A stretch of DNA of 34,866 nucleotides from an uncultured bacterium (GCA_903825575.1 CAIKAW010000093.1:1-34866), one strand, 5' to 3'. Counted from the stretch's first letter, positions 8,569 to 15,740 are shown. Notes: generated by a model not told the origin, from the letters alone. Translations and numbers: made by a program.

Positions 8569-10536
8569 ATGGCCGAGCCTGGCACCGAGGGCGCATTCAC
8601 TCGGCTACTCAGCCCATTGCGAATCGGTTCGGTGGTACTGCCGAACCGCATCGTCTCCACTGGTCACGACACCGTTATGGCCCACGAGGGTCAGGTAACC
8701 GAGCAGTTGATCGCCTACCAGCAAGCGCGTGCTGCCGGTGGCGTCGGCTTGATTGTCGTTCAGGCATGTGGGGTACACCCAACGGCCAAATACACATCCC
8801 GCGTCTTGATGATCGACGACGATTCAGGCATCCCGGGATTCGCCAAACTGGCGGCGGCGGTGCACGAACACCAGGTACCGATCTTCGCGCAGTTGTTCCA
8901 TGGCGGCCGCGAAGTTATGGAAGGCCAGGATGGCTCGCTTCCTGTTACATATGCGCCGTCTGCAATACCGAACGAGCGATTTCACGTGATGCCGCGCGCA
9001 ATGCCTCTCGGACTCATCGAAGAGGTGATCGCCAGCTATGGCGCGGCGGCGGCGCGACTTGCTGCTGCGGGGTTGGACGGCGCCGAACTTGTTGCTTCGC
9101 ACGGCTATTTGCCCGCCCAGTTCCTCAATCCGAAAGTGAATCTGCGAACCGACGAGTACGGCGGCGATTTGGCAAACCGGTTGCGCTTCATCACGTCGGC
9201 ATTGGGCGCGATTCGCGCCGCTGTGCCTGCCACTTTCGCGGTCGGCATGCGCATATCGATCGATGAACGAAGCGTGGACGGACTCGAGTCAGACGAGGTA
9301 CTGGCCGCACTTCGGCTCCTTGACGCCGATGGGCTGCTCGACTACGTGTCAGTAGTGGCAGGGACTTCCTCGACGTTGGCTGGCTCTGACCATATCGCTC
9401 CGCCGATGACTCAGGCCGTTGGCTACACCGCGCCGCTCGGTGCGCTAGCCAAGGGTGCGATCTCGGTGCCAGTAATCGTCACCGGGCGGATCAACCAACC
9501 ACAGATTGCCGAAGCAATCCTTGCGGCCGGTGATGCCGACGCAGTTGGCATGACGCGCGCCATGATCTGCGACCCGGAACTTGGAAACAAGATCAGCGCT
9601 GGCAAATCCGATGAGGTTCGTGCCTGCATCGGCTGTAATCAGGCTTGCATCGGACACTTCCACCTTGGCTATCCGATTTCGTGTATCCAACACCCAGAGT
9701 CGGGTCGGGAGGACGAGTTCCGCGACCGCAGTCCGGTACGCGTGCCGCGCCATGTTGTCGTCGTCGGTGGTGGTCCGGCGGGCCTGAAGGCCGCGGTTAC
9801 GGCCGCACAGCGTGGACATCGGGTAACGCTTTTCGAAGCTGAGCGTCGGGTTGGGGGACAGGTGTTGCTGGCAGAGCGACTACCGGGCCGAGCCGAATTC
9901 GGCGGCGCGATTACGAATCTGACCAGTGAAGCGGCGCGGTACGGGGTCGAAATTGTGACTGGTCGTCGACTTGATGCGGCTGGCGTTCTGGCCGCCAATC
10001 CGGATGTGGTCGTAGTCGCCACCGGTGCAGTGCCGCGCCGGCCCGAACTGGAAACCGGCGATGCCGTGGTGCTCGACGCTTGGGAAGTCATCGCTGGAGC
10101 TGCCGTGCCGACTGGACCTGTTGTGGTCGCTGATTGGCGCTGCGACTGGGTTGGCTTGGGTGTCGCAACCTTGCTAGCGCAACAGGGGCATCGAGTAACG
10201 CTGGCGGTCAGTGGCTACTTCGCTGGACAACTCCTCCAGCAATACATTCGCGACGAACTGCTCGCACTGGCTGCCACGTCCGGAGTCTTGGTTCTACCCC
10301 TGGTGCGGCCTTACGGGGCCGATGAAGACAGCGTGTACCTACAGCACGTGCTCACTGGCGAGCCGGTCATCGTTCCAGCACATGCGCTGGTCCTAGCCCA
10401 AGGACACCAAGCGGTGGACGAGTTACTGCACGAACTCGCCGGGCTAGTCGAGGTCCACGCGGTGGGCGATGCCTTAGCACCTCGGACCGTCGAGGAGGCG
10501 ATCTTGGAAGCGCTGCGAATCGGGCGGGCAATCTGA
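8569..10536 (+). CDS. Old Yellow Enzyme/FAD/4Fe-4S oxidoreductase (2,4-dienoyl-CoA reductase / TMA dehydrogenase family)
   Basis: A 655-residue three-part flavoprotein. Residues ~10-340 form an FMN TIM barrel (NRIVSTGHDTVM, LFHGGREV, HGYLPAQFLNPK...TDEYGG). Four Cys at 353, 356, 360 and 372 (C-x2-C-x3-C-x11-C) bind a 4Fe-4S cluster. From ~395 a Rossmann domain (VVVVGGGPAGLKAA) binds FAD or ADP, followed by a dinucleotide domain. The same architecture occurs in 2,4-dienoyl-CoA reductase FadH, trimethylamine and histamine dehydrogenases and N-methylproline demethylase. The Cys that covalently binds FMN in trimethylamine dehydrogenase has no equivalent in the STGHDT loop, so covalent flavin is not expected. 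A GGAGG at 8557-8561 sets the ATG. A MarR gene follows by 55 bases. Substrate open: unsaturated acyl-CoA or an N-methylated amine are both possible. Confidence 0.9.
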   Translation: MAEPGTEGAFTRLLSPLRIGSVVLPNRIVSTGHDTVMAHEGQVTEQLIAYQQARAAGGVGLIVVQACGVHPTAKYTSRVLMIDDDSGIPGFAKLAAAVHEHQVPIFAQLFHGGREVMEGQDGSLPVTYAPSAIPNERFHVMPRAMPLGLIEEVIASYGAAAARLAAAGLDGAELVASHGYLPAQFLNPKVNLRTDEYGGDLANRLRFITSALGAIRAAVPATFAVGMRISIDERSVDGLESDEVLAALRLLDADGLLDYVSVVAGTSSTLAGSDHIAPPMTQAVGYTAPLGALAKGAISVPVIVTGRINQPQIAEAILAAGDADAVGMTRAMICDPELGNKISAGKSDEVRACIGCNQACIGHFHLGYPISCIQHPESGREDEFRDRSPVRVPRHVVVVGGGPAGLKAAVTAAQRGHRVTLFEAERRVGGQVLLAERLPGRAEFGGAITNLTSEAARYGVEIVTGRRLDAAGVLAANPDVVVVATGAVPRRPELETGDAVVLDAWEVIAGAAVPTGPVVVADWRCDWVGLGVATLLAQQGHRVTLAVSGYFAGQLLQQYIRDELLALAATSGVLVLPLVRPYGADEDSVYLQHVLTGEPVIVPAHALVLAQGHQAVDELLHELAGLVEVHAVGDALAPRTVEEAILEALRIGRAI

Positions 10537-10591
10537 ATTCAGAATGCCCAGTTCTGCTACACCCTGCCGCTGTCGTCGCTAAGATCCGGCC

Positions 10592-11080
10592 ATGGCTCAG
10601 TGGCTCAGCGATGACGAGCAGCATGTCTGGCGTTCCTTCATTGCTATGACGGGTTTGATCTGGGAAAACCTAGATCGCGAGTTGCAGACCGATGCCGGAA
10701 TGCCGCAGTCCTACTACCTGATTTTGGCCATGCTCTCCGAGGCGCCTAATCGCCAATTGCGAATGAGCGAACTTGCGCTGGCGGCTAACTCGTCGCAGTC
10801 TCGCCTTTCGCACGCAGCGTCTCGGCTGGAGCAGCGCGGGTGGATCACCCGAGTGCCGGCCCCTGATGATGGGCGTGGGAGCTTGGCGATTTTGACCGAC
10901 GCGGGGTATGAAGTTCTGGTCGCTGCCGCACCGGGCCATGTCACCGCAGTCCGGAGCGCACTATTCGACCCGCTAACCGAACAGCAGGTGGTCGACTTAG
11001 GCGCGATGTGCGACGCGGTGCTGAATGTGTTGGACCCCGATATGACCTCGCGCAATCGTGGTGGCCTGAAGTCAGAGTGA
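10592..11080 (+). CDS. MarR-family transcriptional regulator
   Basis: A 162-residue winged helix-turn-helix protein. The MarR fold can be followed: dimerisation helix (WRSFIAMTGLIWENLDREL), helix-turn-helix LRMSELALAANSSQSRLSHAASRLEQRGWI (N-terminal LRMSELALAAN and recognition helix SQSRLSHAASRLEQRGW), and the wing with the conserved D-D-G-R segment (PAPDDGRGSLAILT). MarR proteins typically repress neighbouring genes and release DNA on binding aromatic or phenolic ligands. Its position 55 bases after the Fe-S flavoenzyme on the same strand makes that gene the best candidate target. It ends 13 bases from the convergent ferredoxin gene. Confidence 0.92.
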   Translation: MAQWLSDDEQHVWRSFIAMTGLIWENLDRELQTDAGMPQSYYLILAMLSEAPNRQLRMSELALAANSSQSRLSHAASRLEQRGWITRVPAPDDGRGSLAILTDAGYEVLVAAAPGHVTAVRSALFDPLTEQQVVDLGAMCDAVLNVLDPDMTSRNRGGLKSE

Positions 11081-11093
11081 GTGCGGGCCGTTG

Positions 11094-11315
11094 CTAGTTA
11101 GGCAGGTCATCGAGGAACAGCGCGCGTCTTGGACATGCCGCGATTGCTGCATCAGCGGACTTGCGATCCCGCTTGCTAAGCGGGTGTCCGGCAACAATTG
11201 GGAAGCCCCAAGAATCCACGGTGATCAAAGTCGGCGCCAGATGTGTGCAGATACCTATGCCATCACAGGCCACTGGGTCCACGCGGAGCCGAACCGGATG
11301 TTGATTGGCAGCCAT
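11094..11315 (-). CDS. Single-cluster ferredoxin (3Fe-4S/4Fe-4S type)
   Basis: A 73-residue small ferredoxin and the last gene of the six-gene redox operon. Cluster ligands are C17-x5-C23 with THLAP after it, and C61 in a CP dipeptide. This is the three-Cys pattern of actinobacterial ferredoxins, often [3Fe-4S], that partner cytochromes P450. The start is set by a TGATG junction with the NuoF-like gene: ATG 11315 shares its A with that stop, so a longer start is unlikely. The genetic link suggests it carries electrons between the NuoF-like protein and the di-heme membrane protein rather than serving a P450; no P450 gene is in the window. Confidence 0.9.
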   Translation of the reverse strand: MAANQHPVRLRVDPVACDGIGICTHLAPTLITVDSWGFPIVAGHPLSKRDRKSADAAIAACPRRALFLDDLPN

Positions 11316-12625
11316 CAAGCACTCGGTACGGGGATTAGCCGGGGCCCGGTATCGGCGCGACACGGTCCGCGACGAAGGTGTAAGTCAACGTCTACGGCGA
11401 AAGTCGTGAACATTGAGGCTAGTAATCGCATTGCCCCATCGGGATGGTGACAGCCACCGCGCCCGTCGATTTCGGCTCGGTATCGTTCAAGTCGTTTACG
11501 GTCGGCTCGCCCAAGTTCACCGCGAGCCAGTGCGGAGACTAGGTCCGCCACGGCGCGCAACCCAAACAGGCATGGGCCACACTGCCGCGCACTGCTATCG
11601 GCCAAGTACTCCAAGATTCGCCCCGTTTCAGCGATGCCGCAGCCGTCGGTGGGCAGCGGTGCGACGATTCCGGCACCGGTCGATCGGCCTTGAAGTTGGG
11701 CGGCTGGCTCGGATGCCGGTATTGCTTGAAACTCTGCCCACGGCACCCAGTTGCCCCCGTAACCTCCGAGCAGCACGGCCTGCGGAGTTTCGGCGACGTG
11801 CGAGTTGACTAACTGGCCGAGTGTCGTGTCCGGACGAATTTCGGTAACCGTTCTTCCGGTCGGCGTAAGGACCGTGAACAAGGCTGAAGGAATGCCTCCG
11901 CGCTCCACGTGTCCGGTGGGATCCAGACCGCGTGCGATGGCAGCGATTCGAGCCAAAGTTTCGACATTGTGCAGCAGCGTGGGCGCACCGTTGACGCCGG
12001 ATTCGGATGAATGTTTGCGGCGAAAAGTCGGAAGAGGAGGTCCGCCCGACAGCGCGTTTACTACCGCACTTGACTCACCCGTCAGGTAGCGATCAGGGCC
12101 GGTAATCAGCTGGATGTGTGGTCCTGGCAGTCCGGCCACGCGGCGTTCGGCAATGGCCTTGGCCAAGCTCGCTCGCGTTGCCGTAGCTCCCGCGTGGAGC
12201 CAAATCACCGAATGTTCGGCCCGAGTTGCAATGGCCGCTAACTGCAGGCCGTCTAGAACTAGGTGCGGTCTGGTTTGCAGCAACGCGGCGTCCTTGGCGC
12301 TCAGCGGTTCTCCCTCGGCGCCGTTTGCCACTGCGTAGCCACCACCGGCCGTCGCCATGACGCCGCGCCATTTCCTGGCGACTGGGAAGTGCCCGCCGCC
12401 GCGCCCGGTGAGCTTGCAGCGGACGAGTTCGTCCACGAGTTGTTCACGTCCGGCGTCCGCCGGAAAGGCGCCCCAGACTTCGGTGTGCTCGAACAGCGAT
12501 TCAGTTGCCGTGCGTTGGGCGCCTTCAGAGCCAGCGCGGGGAAAACGAATGATGGTTGGGAGCAGCCATGCCGGGGCAGTGGGCCGATCGGCGGGCTCGG
12601 TAAACGAGGGTACGTGCGTGCTCAC
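11315..12625 (-). CDS. NuoF-like NADH-binding FMN/Fe-S subunit, stand-alone
   Basis: A 436-residue relative of complex I subunit NuoF and of RnfC. The FMN/NADH domain shows GRGGGHF at 74-80, NGAEGEP at 101-107 and the typical APTLLHNVETLA at ~214-225. A SLBB-like part follows (residues ~250-300). The C-terminal Fe-S domain has C349, C352 and C392. Against the NuoF pattern C-G-x-C-x-x-C...C the first Cys is Ala346, so only three Cys ligands remain, followed by His393-His394. I recall the same SARQCGPC...CHHPDG arrangement in other actinobacterial homologues, so it is probably a family trait. No other complex I genes are adjacent. GTG start in a GTGA overlap with the upstream membrane gene. Proposed role: NADH oxidation feeding the ferredoxin. 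Confidence 0.9.
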   Translation of the reverse strand: MSTHVPSFTEPADRPTAPAWLLPTIIRFPRAGSEGAQRTATESLFEHTEVWGAFPADAGREQLVDELVRCKLTGRGGGHFPVARKWRGVMATAGGGYAVANGAEGEPLSAKDAALLQTRPHLVLDGLQLAAIATRAEHSVIWLHAGATATRASLAKAIAERRVAGLPGPHIQLITGPDRYLTGESSAVVNALSGGPPLPTFRRKHSSESGVNGAPTLLHNVETLARIAAIARGLDPTGHVERGGIPSALFTVLTPTGRTVTEIRPDTTLGQLVNSHVAETPQAVLLGGYGGNWVPWAEFQAIPASEPAAQLQGRSTGAGIVAPLPTDGCGIAETGRILEYLADSSARQCGPCLFGLRAVADLVSALARGELGRADRKRLERYRAEIDGRGGCHHPDGAMRLLASMFTTFAVDVDLHLRRGPCRADTGPRLIPVPSA

Positions 12626-13353
12626 CGGCGGGGGAGCCGTTCGCCACGTGATTTCAAATCAGAGATCAGGTCGGCCGGCGTTCGGGCCGTGTAGCGCGTG
12701 GCTGCTAGGGCGATCACGAAGATCGCAGTTATGTAGTACAGCGCTTGCAGCGTGGCCGAATCGCTACCGGCCAGGACGCCGTGAATCCAGATGAGCACAA
12801 GCGAAATCGAAGCCACCTTGTGGATTGGCCACCAGATCCGAGCCGTAATCCGCCCGGCCAAAATTGCCGTGAGTCCAGAGAGGAGCCCCGAGTACAGGCC
12901 GATCAACCCAAGCGTGACGGCCAGCGGGCGGTAGGTCGCGGCCATCGGCAACAGTGCACCGCGAACTCCGACGCCTGCCCATTTGTCATTCACCAAGACG
13001 AGGATGTGCAAAATCGTGAAGACCAACGTAAACACGGCAAGCGTCACGTGGATTCGGATCCGGGTCGCCGGTATGGGGCGTCGCACTCTGGTTCGCCATG
13101 GGTGAGATAGAACCAGTCCGAGGGAGACAAGCAGTACGAGCAAAAGGTAAGACGTAATCCCCGCTGCCCTTGCGAGCAGCCAAAGTTCGTTGCGATTTCC
13201 AGCGACGGACGAGATCGCGTTACCCACTAGCCAACTGGAAACGCCCGTGCTGATTGCGATCCCAAGGACGATGCCGAGCCCGCGTCCGACTCCGATGATG
13301 ATCGGTCTGTTGGGCTGCGAACGACGCGACGATGGCAGCTGCTCAGTTGTCAC
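12622..13353 (-). CDS. Ferric-reductase-like transmembrane di-heme b protein
   Basis: A 243-residue membrane protein of the ferric-reductase-like transmembrane superfamily (the YedZ/MsrQ, NOX and STEAP core). About six helices are visible. Two carry spaced His pairs: H102 and H116 in one helix, and H178 and H191 in another. This is the classical arrangement for two stacked b hemes that pass electrons across the membrane. There is no FAD/NADPH cytosolic domain, so electrons must come from a separate partner, most likely the NuoF-like protein and ferredoxin encoded downstream. The GTG start overlaps the ApbE gene by 11 bases, and the stop overlaps the NuoF-like start by 4. Confidence 0.9.
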   Translation of the reverse strand: MTTEQLPSSRRSQPNRPIIIGVGRGLGIVLGIAISTGVSSWLVGNAISSVAGNRNELWLLARAAGITSYLLLVLLVSLGLVLSHPWRTRVRRPIPATRIRIHVTLAVFTLVFTILHILVLVNDKWAGVGVRGALLPMAATYRPLAVTLGLIGLYSGLLSGLTAILAGRITARIWWPIHKVASISLVLIWIHGVLAGSDSATLQALYYITAIFVIALAATRYTARTPADLISDLKSRGERLPRR

Positions 13354-14311
13354 GCGAGGCCTGCCAAATCAGGTGCGGCTTAAGGTCACGGCTGGTTCCC
13401 ACAAACCCATCATGATCTACCCATAGTGCGGCCAGTGAATGTTCATCGGCGAAGGCTCGGATTCCACCTCGCCCGACGAGGAACAACGACTTGCTCCACA
13501 CCTCGGCCTCAGCGGCATCTGGACCGACCACCGTGACCGCCAGCAACCCGGACTCAGCCGGTCGGGCGGTCCTCGGATCGATCAAGTGGTGGGCGGCTCG
13601 ACCGTCGACCTGCCAGTGCCGGACCCGGATTGACGATGTCGCACAGGCACCGGAGGTCAGGTTCACTACCGCGACCGGCTCGGATCCGCCGCGTGGATCC
13701 TCGACGCCGATCCGCCACCCCGTGCCCTCGGTTCCTAGTCCGGATACCGCGACATCCCCGCCCGCCTCGACTAGAGCAGCAGCGCTGCTGGCGACGAGTT
13801 CGGCCAGCGCCCACCGCACTGCCAGTCCCTTGCCGATTCCGCCCAAATCGATCGGCTCCGAACCGATCTTGACTCGACTCCTAGCCTGGTCGAGACCTGG
13901 CTCCCAGGTCCGGCGCATTGCCTTGCTCGAAGTTGCTTCGCCGGTGCCAGTAAGGCTGATCTCGCCCGATCGAAACGGCAACGAGCGGTCGTACCCGGCG
14001 AGCGTTAGGGCCTTGAGCACTCTCGGATCGAACCGGCCATCAGTTTCCCGGTGCGCGACGGCCGCCGCCGCGATCGCGTCGAAACAAAGGACAGGAACCT
14101 CATGCCAATTGCGCGGATCAGCATTAGCGCGCATCAAAGGGCTATCGGGATTGAACCTCGTACAGGCCTGTTCGACGGAATGAAAGACAGCTTCGGCCCG
14201 AGCTAGCGCTGCGGCACTTTCCGGCCTAGGTCCGACCAACTGGAAAGTGACGTCCGTGGCCATCGCCCGGAATTTATGCTCAAGGTCGGGGGCCGAAGCC
14301 TCCGACATCAC
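13343..14311 (-). CDS. apbE: FAD:protein FMN transferase (ApbE)
   Basis: A ~322-residue ApbE-family enzyme. ApbE cleaves FAD and attaches FMN through a phosphoester to Thr/Ser in target proteins, using Mg2+. Motifs in order are DLGGIGKG at 155-162, GGDVAVSG at 184-191, ACATSS around 222-227, and HHLIDPRT at 241-248, matching the family throughout. No signal peptide or lipobox is present, so the enzyme is predicted to be cytoplasmic. This is unusual if its target is exported unfolded by Sec. It starts at GTG 14311 (GTGA overlap) or ATG 14308 (TGATG) with the upstream coiled-coil gene. The expected FMN_bind-domain target is absent from the operon. Confidence 0.92.
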   Translation of the reverse strand: MMSEASAPDLEHKFRAMATDVTFQLVGPRPESAAALARAEAVFHSVEQACTRFNPDSPLMRANADPRNWHEVPVLCFDAIAAAAVAHRETDGRFDPRVLKALTLAGYDRSLPFRSGEISLTGTGEATSSKAMRRTWEPGLDQARSRVKIGSEPIDLGGIGKGLAVRWALAELVASSAAALVEAGGDVAVSGLGTEGTGWRIGVEDPRGGSEPVAVVNLTSGACATSSIRVRHWQVDGRAAHHLIDPRTARPAESGLLAVTVVGPDAAEAEVWSKSLFLVGRGGIRAFADEHSLAALWVDHDGFVGTSRDLKPHLIWQASRDN

Positions 14312-14703
14312 GACCCGCCGGTGGTGGTGTGGGTCGCAGGGGCCGGCGCTGGCGCCGGAATGTTGATCACGATTGGGGCCGCGCTGCCGCCGCTTGACGA
14401 CCCGCCACCGGATGACGAGCCGGTTGAAGTGCTAGCACCGACCGACTTCGCGGCCGTTCGTAGGCTGGCGACCTGCCCTCGCAAAGTCGCAACTTGTGCG
14501 GCGGCCTTGAGCAGGGTGGCTCTCATTGCCACCAGGCTTGGGTCAGGGGTGACGACGACTGGCGTCGTTGTCGCCTGGGCTGCCACAGCATGCGGGTCGT
14601 GATGTAGCGACCACGCGGTGGTGCCGCTGAAAATTACGGCAGCCACGGGCGCGACCAGGGCGGCACCGGTCCAACGGGCTCGCTGGCCCCGACGCTCAGT
14701 CAT
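14308..14703 (-). CDS. Membrane-anchored coiled-coil protein with C-terminal THTTTGGS tail
   Basis: A 131-residue unrecognised protein and second gene of the redox operon. A basic N-terminus is followed by one membrane segment (~12-32) that could be a signal anchor. A short coiled coil comes next (~56-87, Leu/Val/Ala heptads), then a Ser/Gly-rich linker (~90-108), a strand IVINIP, a Pro/Ala stretch, and the exact C-terminus THTTTGGS (124-131). The same tail motif occurs in the gene upstream. An H-x-x-T-G-G-S end resembles the ApbE target pattern D-x-x-[ST]-G-A-[ST] with His for Asp. ATG 14703 lies 8 bases inside the end of the upstream gene. The frame is open further upstream, but that extension is antisense-like, Arg/Pro-rich, and overlaps the upstream gene fully. 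Confidence 0.75.
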   Translation of the reverse strand: MTERRGQRARWTGAALVAPVAAVIFSGTTAWSLHHDPHAVAAQATTTPVVVTPDPSLVAMRATLLKAAAQVATLRGQVASLRTAAKSVGASTSTGSSSGGGSSSGGSAAPIVINIPAPAPAPATHTTTGGS

Positions 14704-15106
14704 CGAGGCCACCTTCGCTGTCGTCGCCCGTAGAACTCGATGCCCCAGTGGTGGTGTGGGTCTTTGGTGCCGAGGTCGCGGGGGACTGGACATAGCGATA
14801 CACCTGTTTGGCAGATTTGGCTGCCCGGCCAGCCGCTGCGGCAATAGCGGCCCGCTGTTGAGCCAAAGCGAGCTCGTGGCGAGCTGTGACCAGTTCCGAC
14901 CGCAACGTGCCAACTTGGCCTTCCAAGGCCTTGATGGCTGCCGCCAGTTGATCCCGGTAGGCCGCACTCGGGTCGACAGTTGAGTTAGCAGGGCTGCTCG
15001 CGACCGCCGCCGCCCCCGCTGGCGCCACGGCAAGCGCGACCCCAACTCCGGTGAGGGCACTTGTGGCGGTCACCGCGGTGATCGCCATCCTGGTGGTTCG
15101 ATTCAT
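14696..15106 (-). CDS. Secreted coiled-coil protein with THTTTGAS tail motif
   Basis: A 136-residue unrecognised protein and first gene of the redox operon. Residues 1-35 look like a Sec signal peptide (basic start, hydrophobic core, AGAAA cleavage region). Residues ~48-100 form an Ala/Leu/Gln-rich coiled coil. The tail has APKTHTTTGASSSTGDDS followed by acidic residues. THTTTGAS (116-123) fits the ApbE flavinylation pattern except that His stands where Asp is usual. The start is ATG 15106, five bases after a GGAGG; an ATG at 15118 overlaps that site and is less likely. No FMN_bind fold is visible. Its partner gene shares the layout: membrane or export segment, coiled coil, THTTTG tail. Confidence 0.78.
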   Translation of the reverse strand: MNRTTRMAITAVTATSALTGVGVALAVAPAGAAAVASSPANSTVDPSAAYRDQLAAAIKALEGQVGTLRSELVTARHELALAQQRAAIAAAAGRAAKSAKQVYRYVQSPATSAPKTHTTTGASSSTGDDSEGGLDD

Positions 15107-15452
15107 TGCTGCCTCCAAATGGCTTGTGACCCCATAATGCGGGTCCCGAGCCGTGAGGGCCAGCCGCTTATCACGGCCTTAGCGTTGGGCTGGCCGGACG
15201 TTGTCCCAGCTCTCACAATGAGGGGCAATTCAACCGGTTTATGAGGAACAGGGGCTTTTTTCGGGCGTTCGTGATACTTTCGGCACGGTTGCAGTTGCAG
15301 GAGCAGTTCGCGAGTGTCAAAGGCTCGACCGCAGTTCGCTGCGGACGATGTACGTCAGGCCAGTTTATCGGTCCTGTCGTGGACGACGGCGGCAGCAGCC
15401 CGGGACGACGCATGGTGCGCGCCCCGTTCGTCCTCGCAAGGAGACTGGCAAG
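15107..15452. other. Gene-free divergent regulatory region between redox operon and cold-shock gene
   Basis: This is the only long stretch without a gene. The left part must hold the minus-strand promoter of the redox operon. The right part holds the plus-strand promoter and a long leader of the cold-shock gene. A GATACT at 15273-15278 could be a -10 element for the latter, but no good -35 stands before it, so the promoter is not firmly located. Frames that stay open across it look unlike proteins. Confidence 0.6.
15343..15443 (+). promoter_or_regulatory. Structured 5' leader of cold-shock gene with alternative pairings
   Basis: The leader has GGACGA three times (15343-15348, 15381-15386, 15403-15408) and one TCGTCC (15428-15433), able to pair with any of them. 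The third copy encloses a CGCA-tgg-TGCG hairpin (15409-15419). TCCT (15431-15434), which overlaps TCGTCC, can instead pair with AGGA (15439-15442) of the ribosome-binding site through a 4-base loop. The two pairings exclude each other: one hides the site, the other frees it. Known cspA leaders are temperature-responsive; that this one switches is inference. Confidence 0.4.
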
Positions 15453-15656
15453 ATGGTTCAAGGCTCGGTTAAGTGGTTCAACTCTGAAAAGGGTTACGGT
15501 TTCATCGCTCAAGACGGCGGTGGCCCCGACGTCTTCGTTCACTTCTCGGCGATTCAGTCCGAGGGTTACCGCTCGCTGGAAGAAAACCAGCGCGTGGAGT
15601 TCGAAATCACGCAGGGCCCCAAGGGTCCTCAGGCCGACGCGGTTCGCGCGATCTGA
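15453..15656 (+). CDS. Cold-shock domain protein (CspA family)
   Basis: A 67-residue single cold-shock domain, the small OB-fold RNA chaperone that melts mRNA structure at low temperature. RNP1 (KGYGFIAQ) and RNP2 (DVFVHFSAI) are both intact, and the length is typical. The ATG at 15453 follows AAGGAG at 15438-15443, nine bases upstream; upstream extension of the frame gives an Arg-rich, non-conserved sequence and is rejected. It is monocistronic, with a long leader in front and a perfect hairpin terminator 15 bases after the stop. Confidence 0.96.
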   Translation: MVQGSVKWFNSEKGYGFIAQDGGGPDVFVHFSAIQSEGYRSLEENQRVEFEITQGPKGPQADAVRAI

Positions 15657-15670
15657 AGTAAGACCAAAGT

Positions 15671-15703
15671 CGATTGGCCCGCCCCCTTGGGGCGGGCCAA
15701 TCG
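15671..15703 (+). terminator. Perfect 15-bp hairpin terminator after the cold-shock gene
   Basis: CGATTGGCCCGCCCC (15671-15685) pairs without mismatch with 15689-15703 around a CTT loop. It begins 15 bases after the cold-shock stop. There is no clear T-run, as often seen in high-GC actinobacteria. Being symmetric it could also act on the other strand. Confidence 0.85.
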
Positions 15704-15722
15704 CGTCTAGCGAGCTGTTGGC

Positions 15723-15740
15723 TTGGTCACAAACGACCAA
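15723..15740. promoter_or_regulatory. Operator-like palindrome TTGGTC-N6-GACCAA upstream of pckG
   Basis: A perfect 6-base dyad separated by six bases lies ~85 bases before the pckG start, in the short space between the cold-shock terminator and pckG. The TGGT...ACCA halves are the sort of site bound by GntR-type dimers, but the regulator cannot be identified from the window. Confidence 0.45.

Noticed and set aside
12263-12694. Plus-strand frame opposite the NuoF-like and di-heme genes
   Set aside because: It spans the GTGA junction of two well-supported genes on the other strand and has no recognisable domain.
14308-15060. A single 250-residue minus-strand gene
   Set aside because: The first half is Arg/Pro-rich and lies antiparallel in frame terms to the better-supported coiled-coil gene with signal peptide and GGAGG; the real start is ATG 14703.
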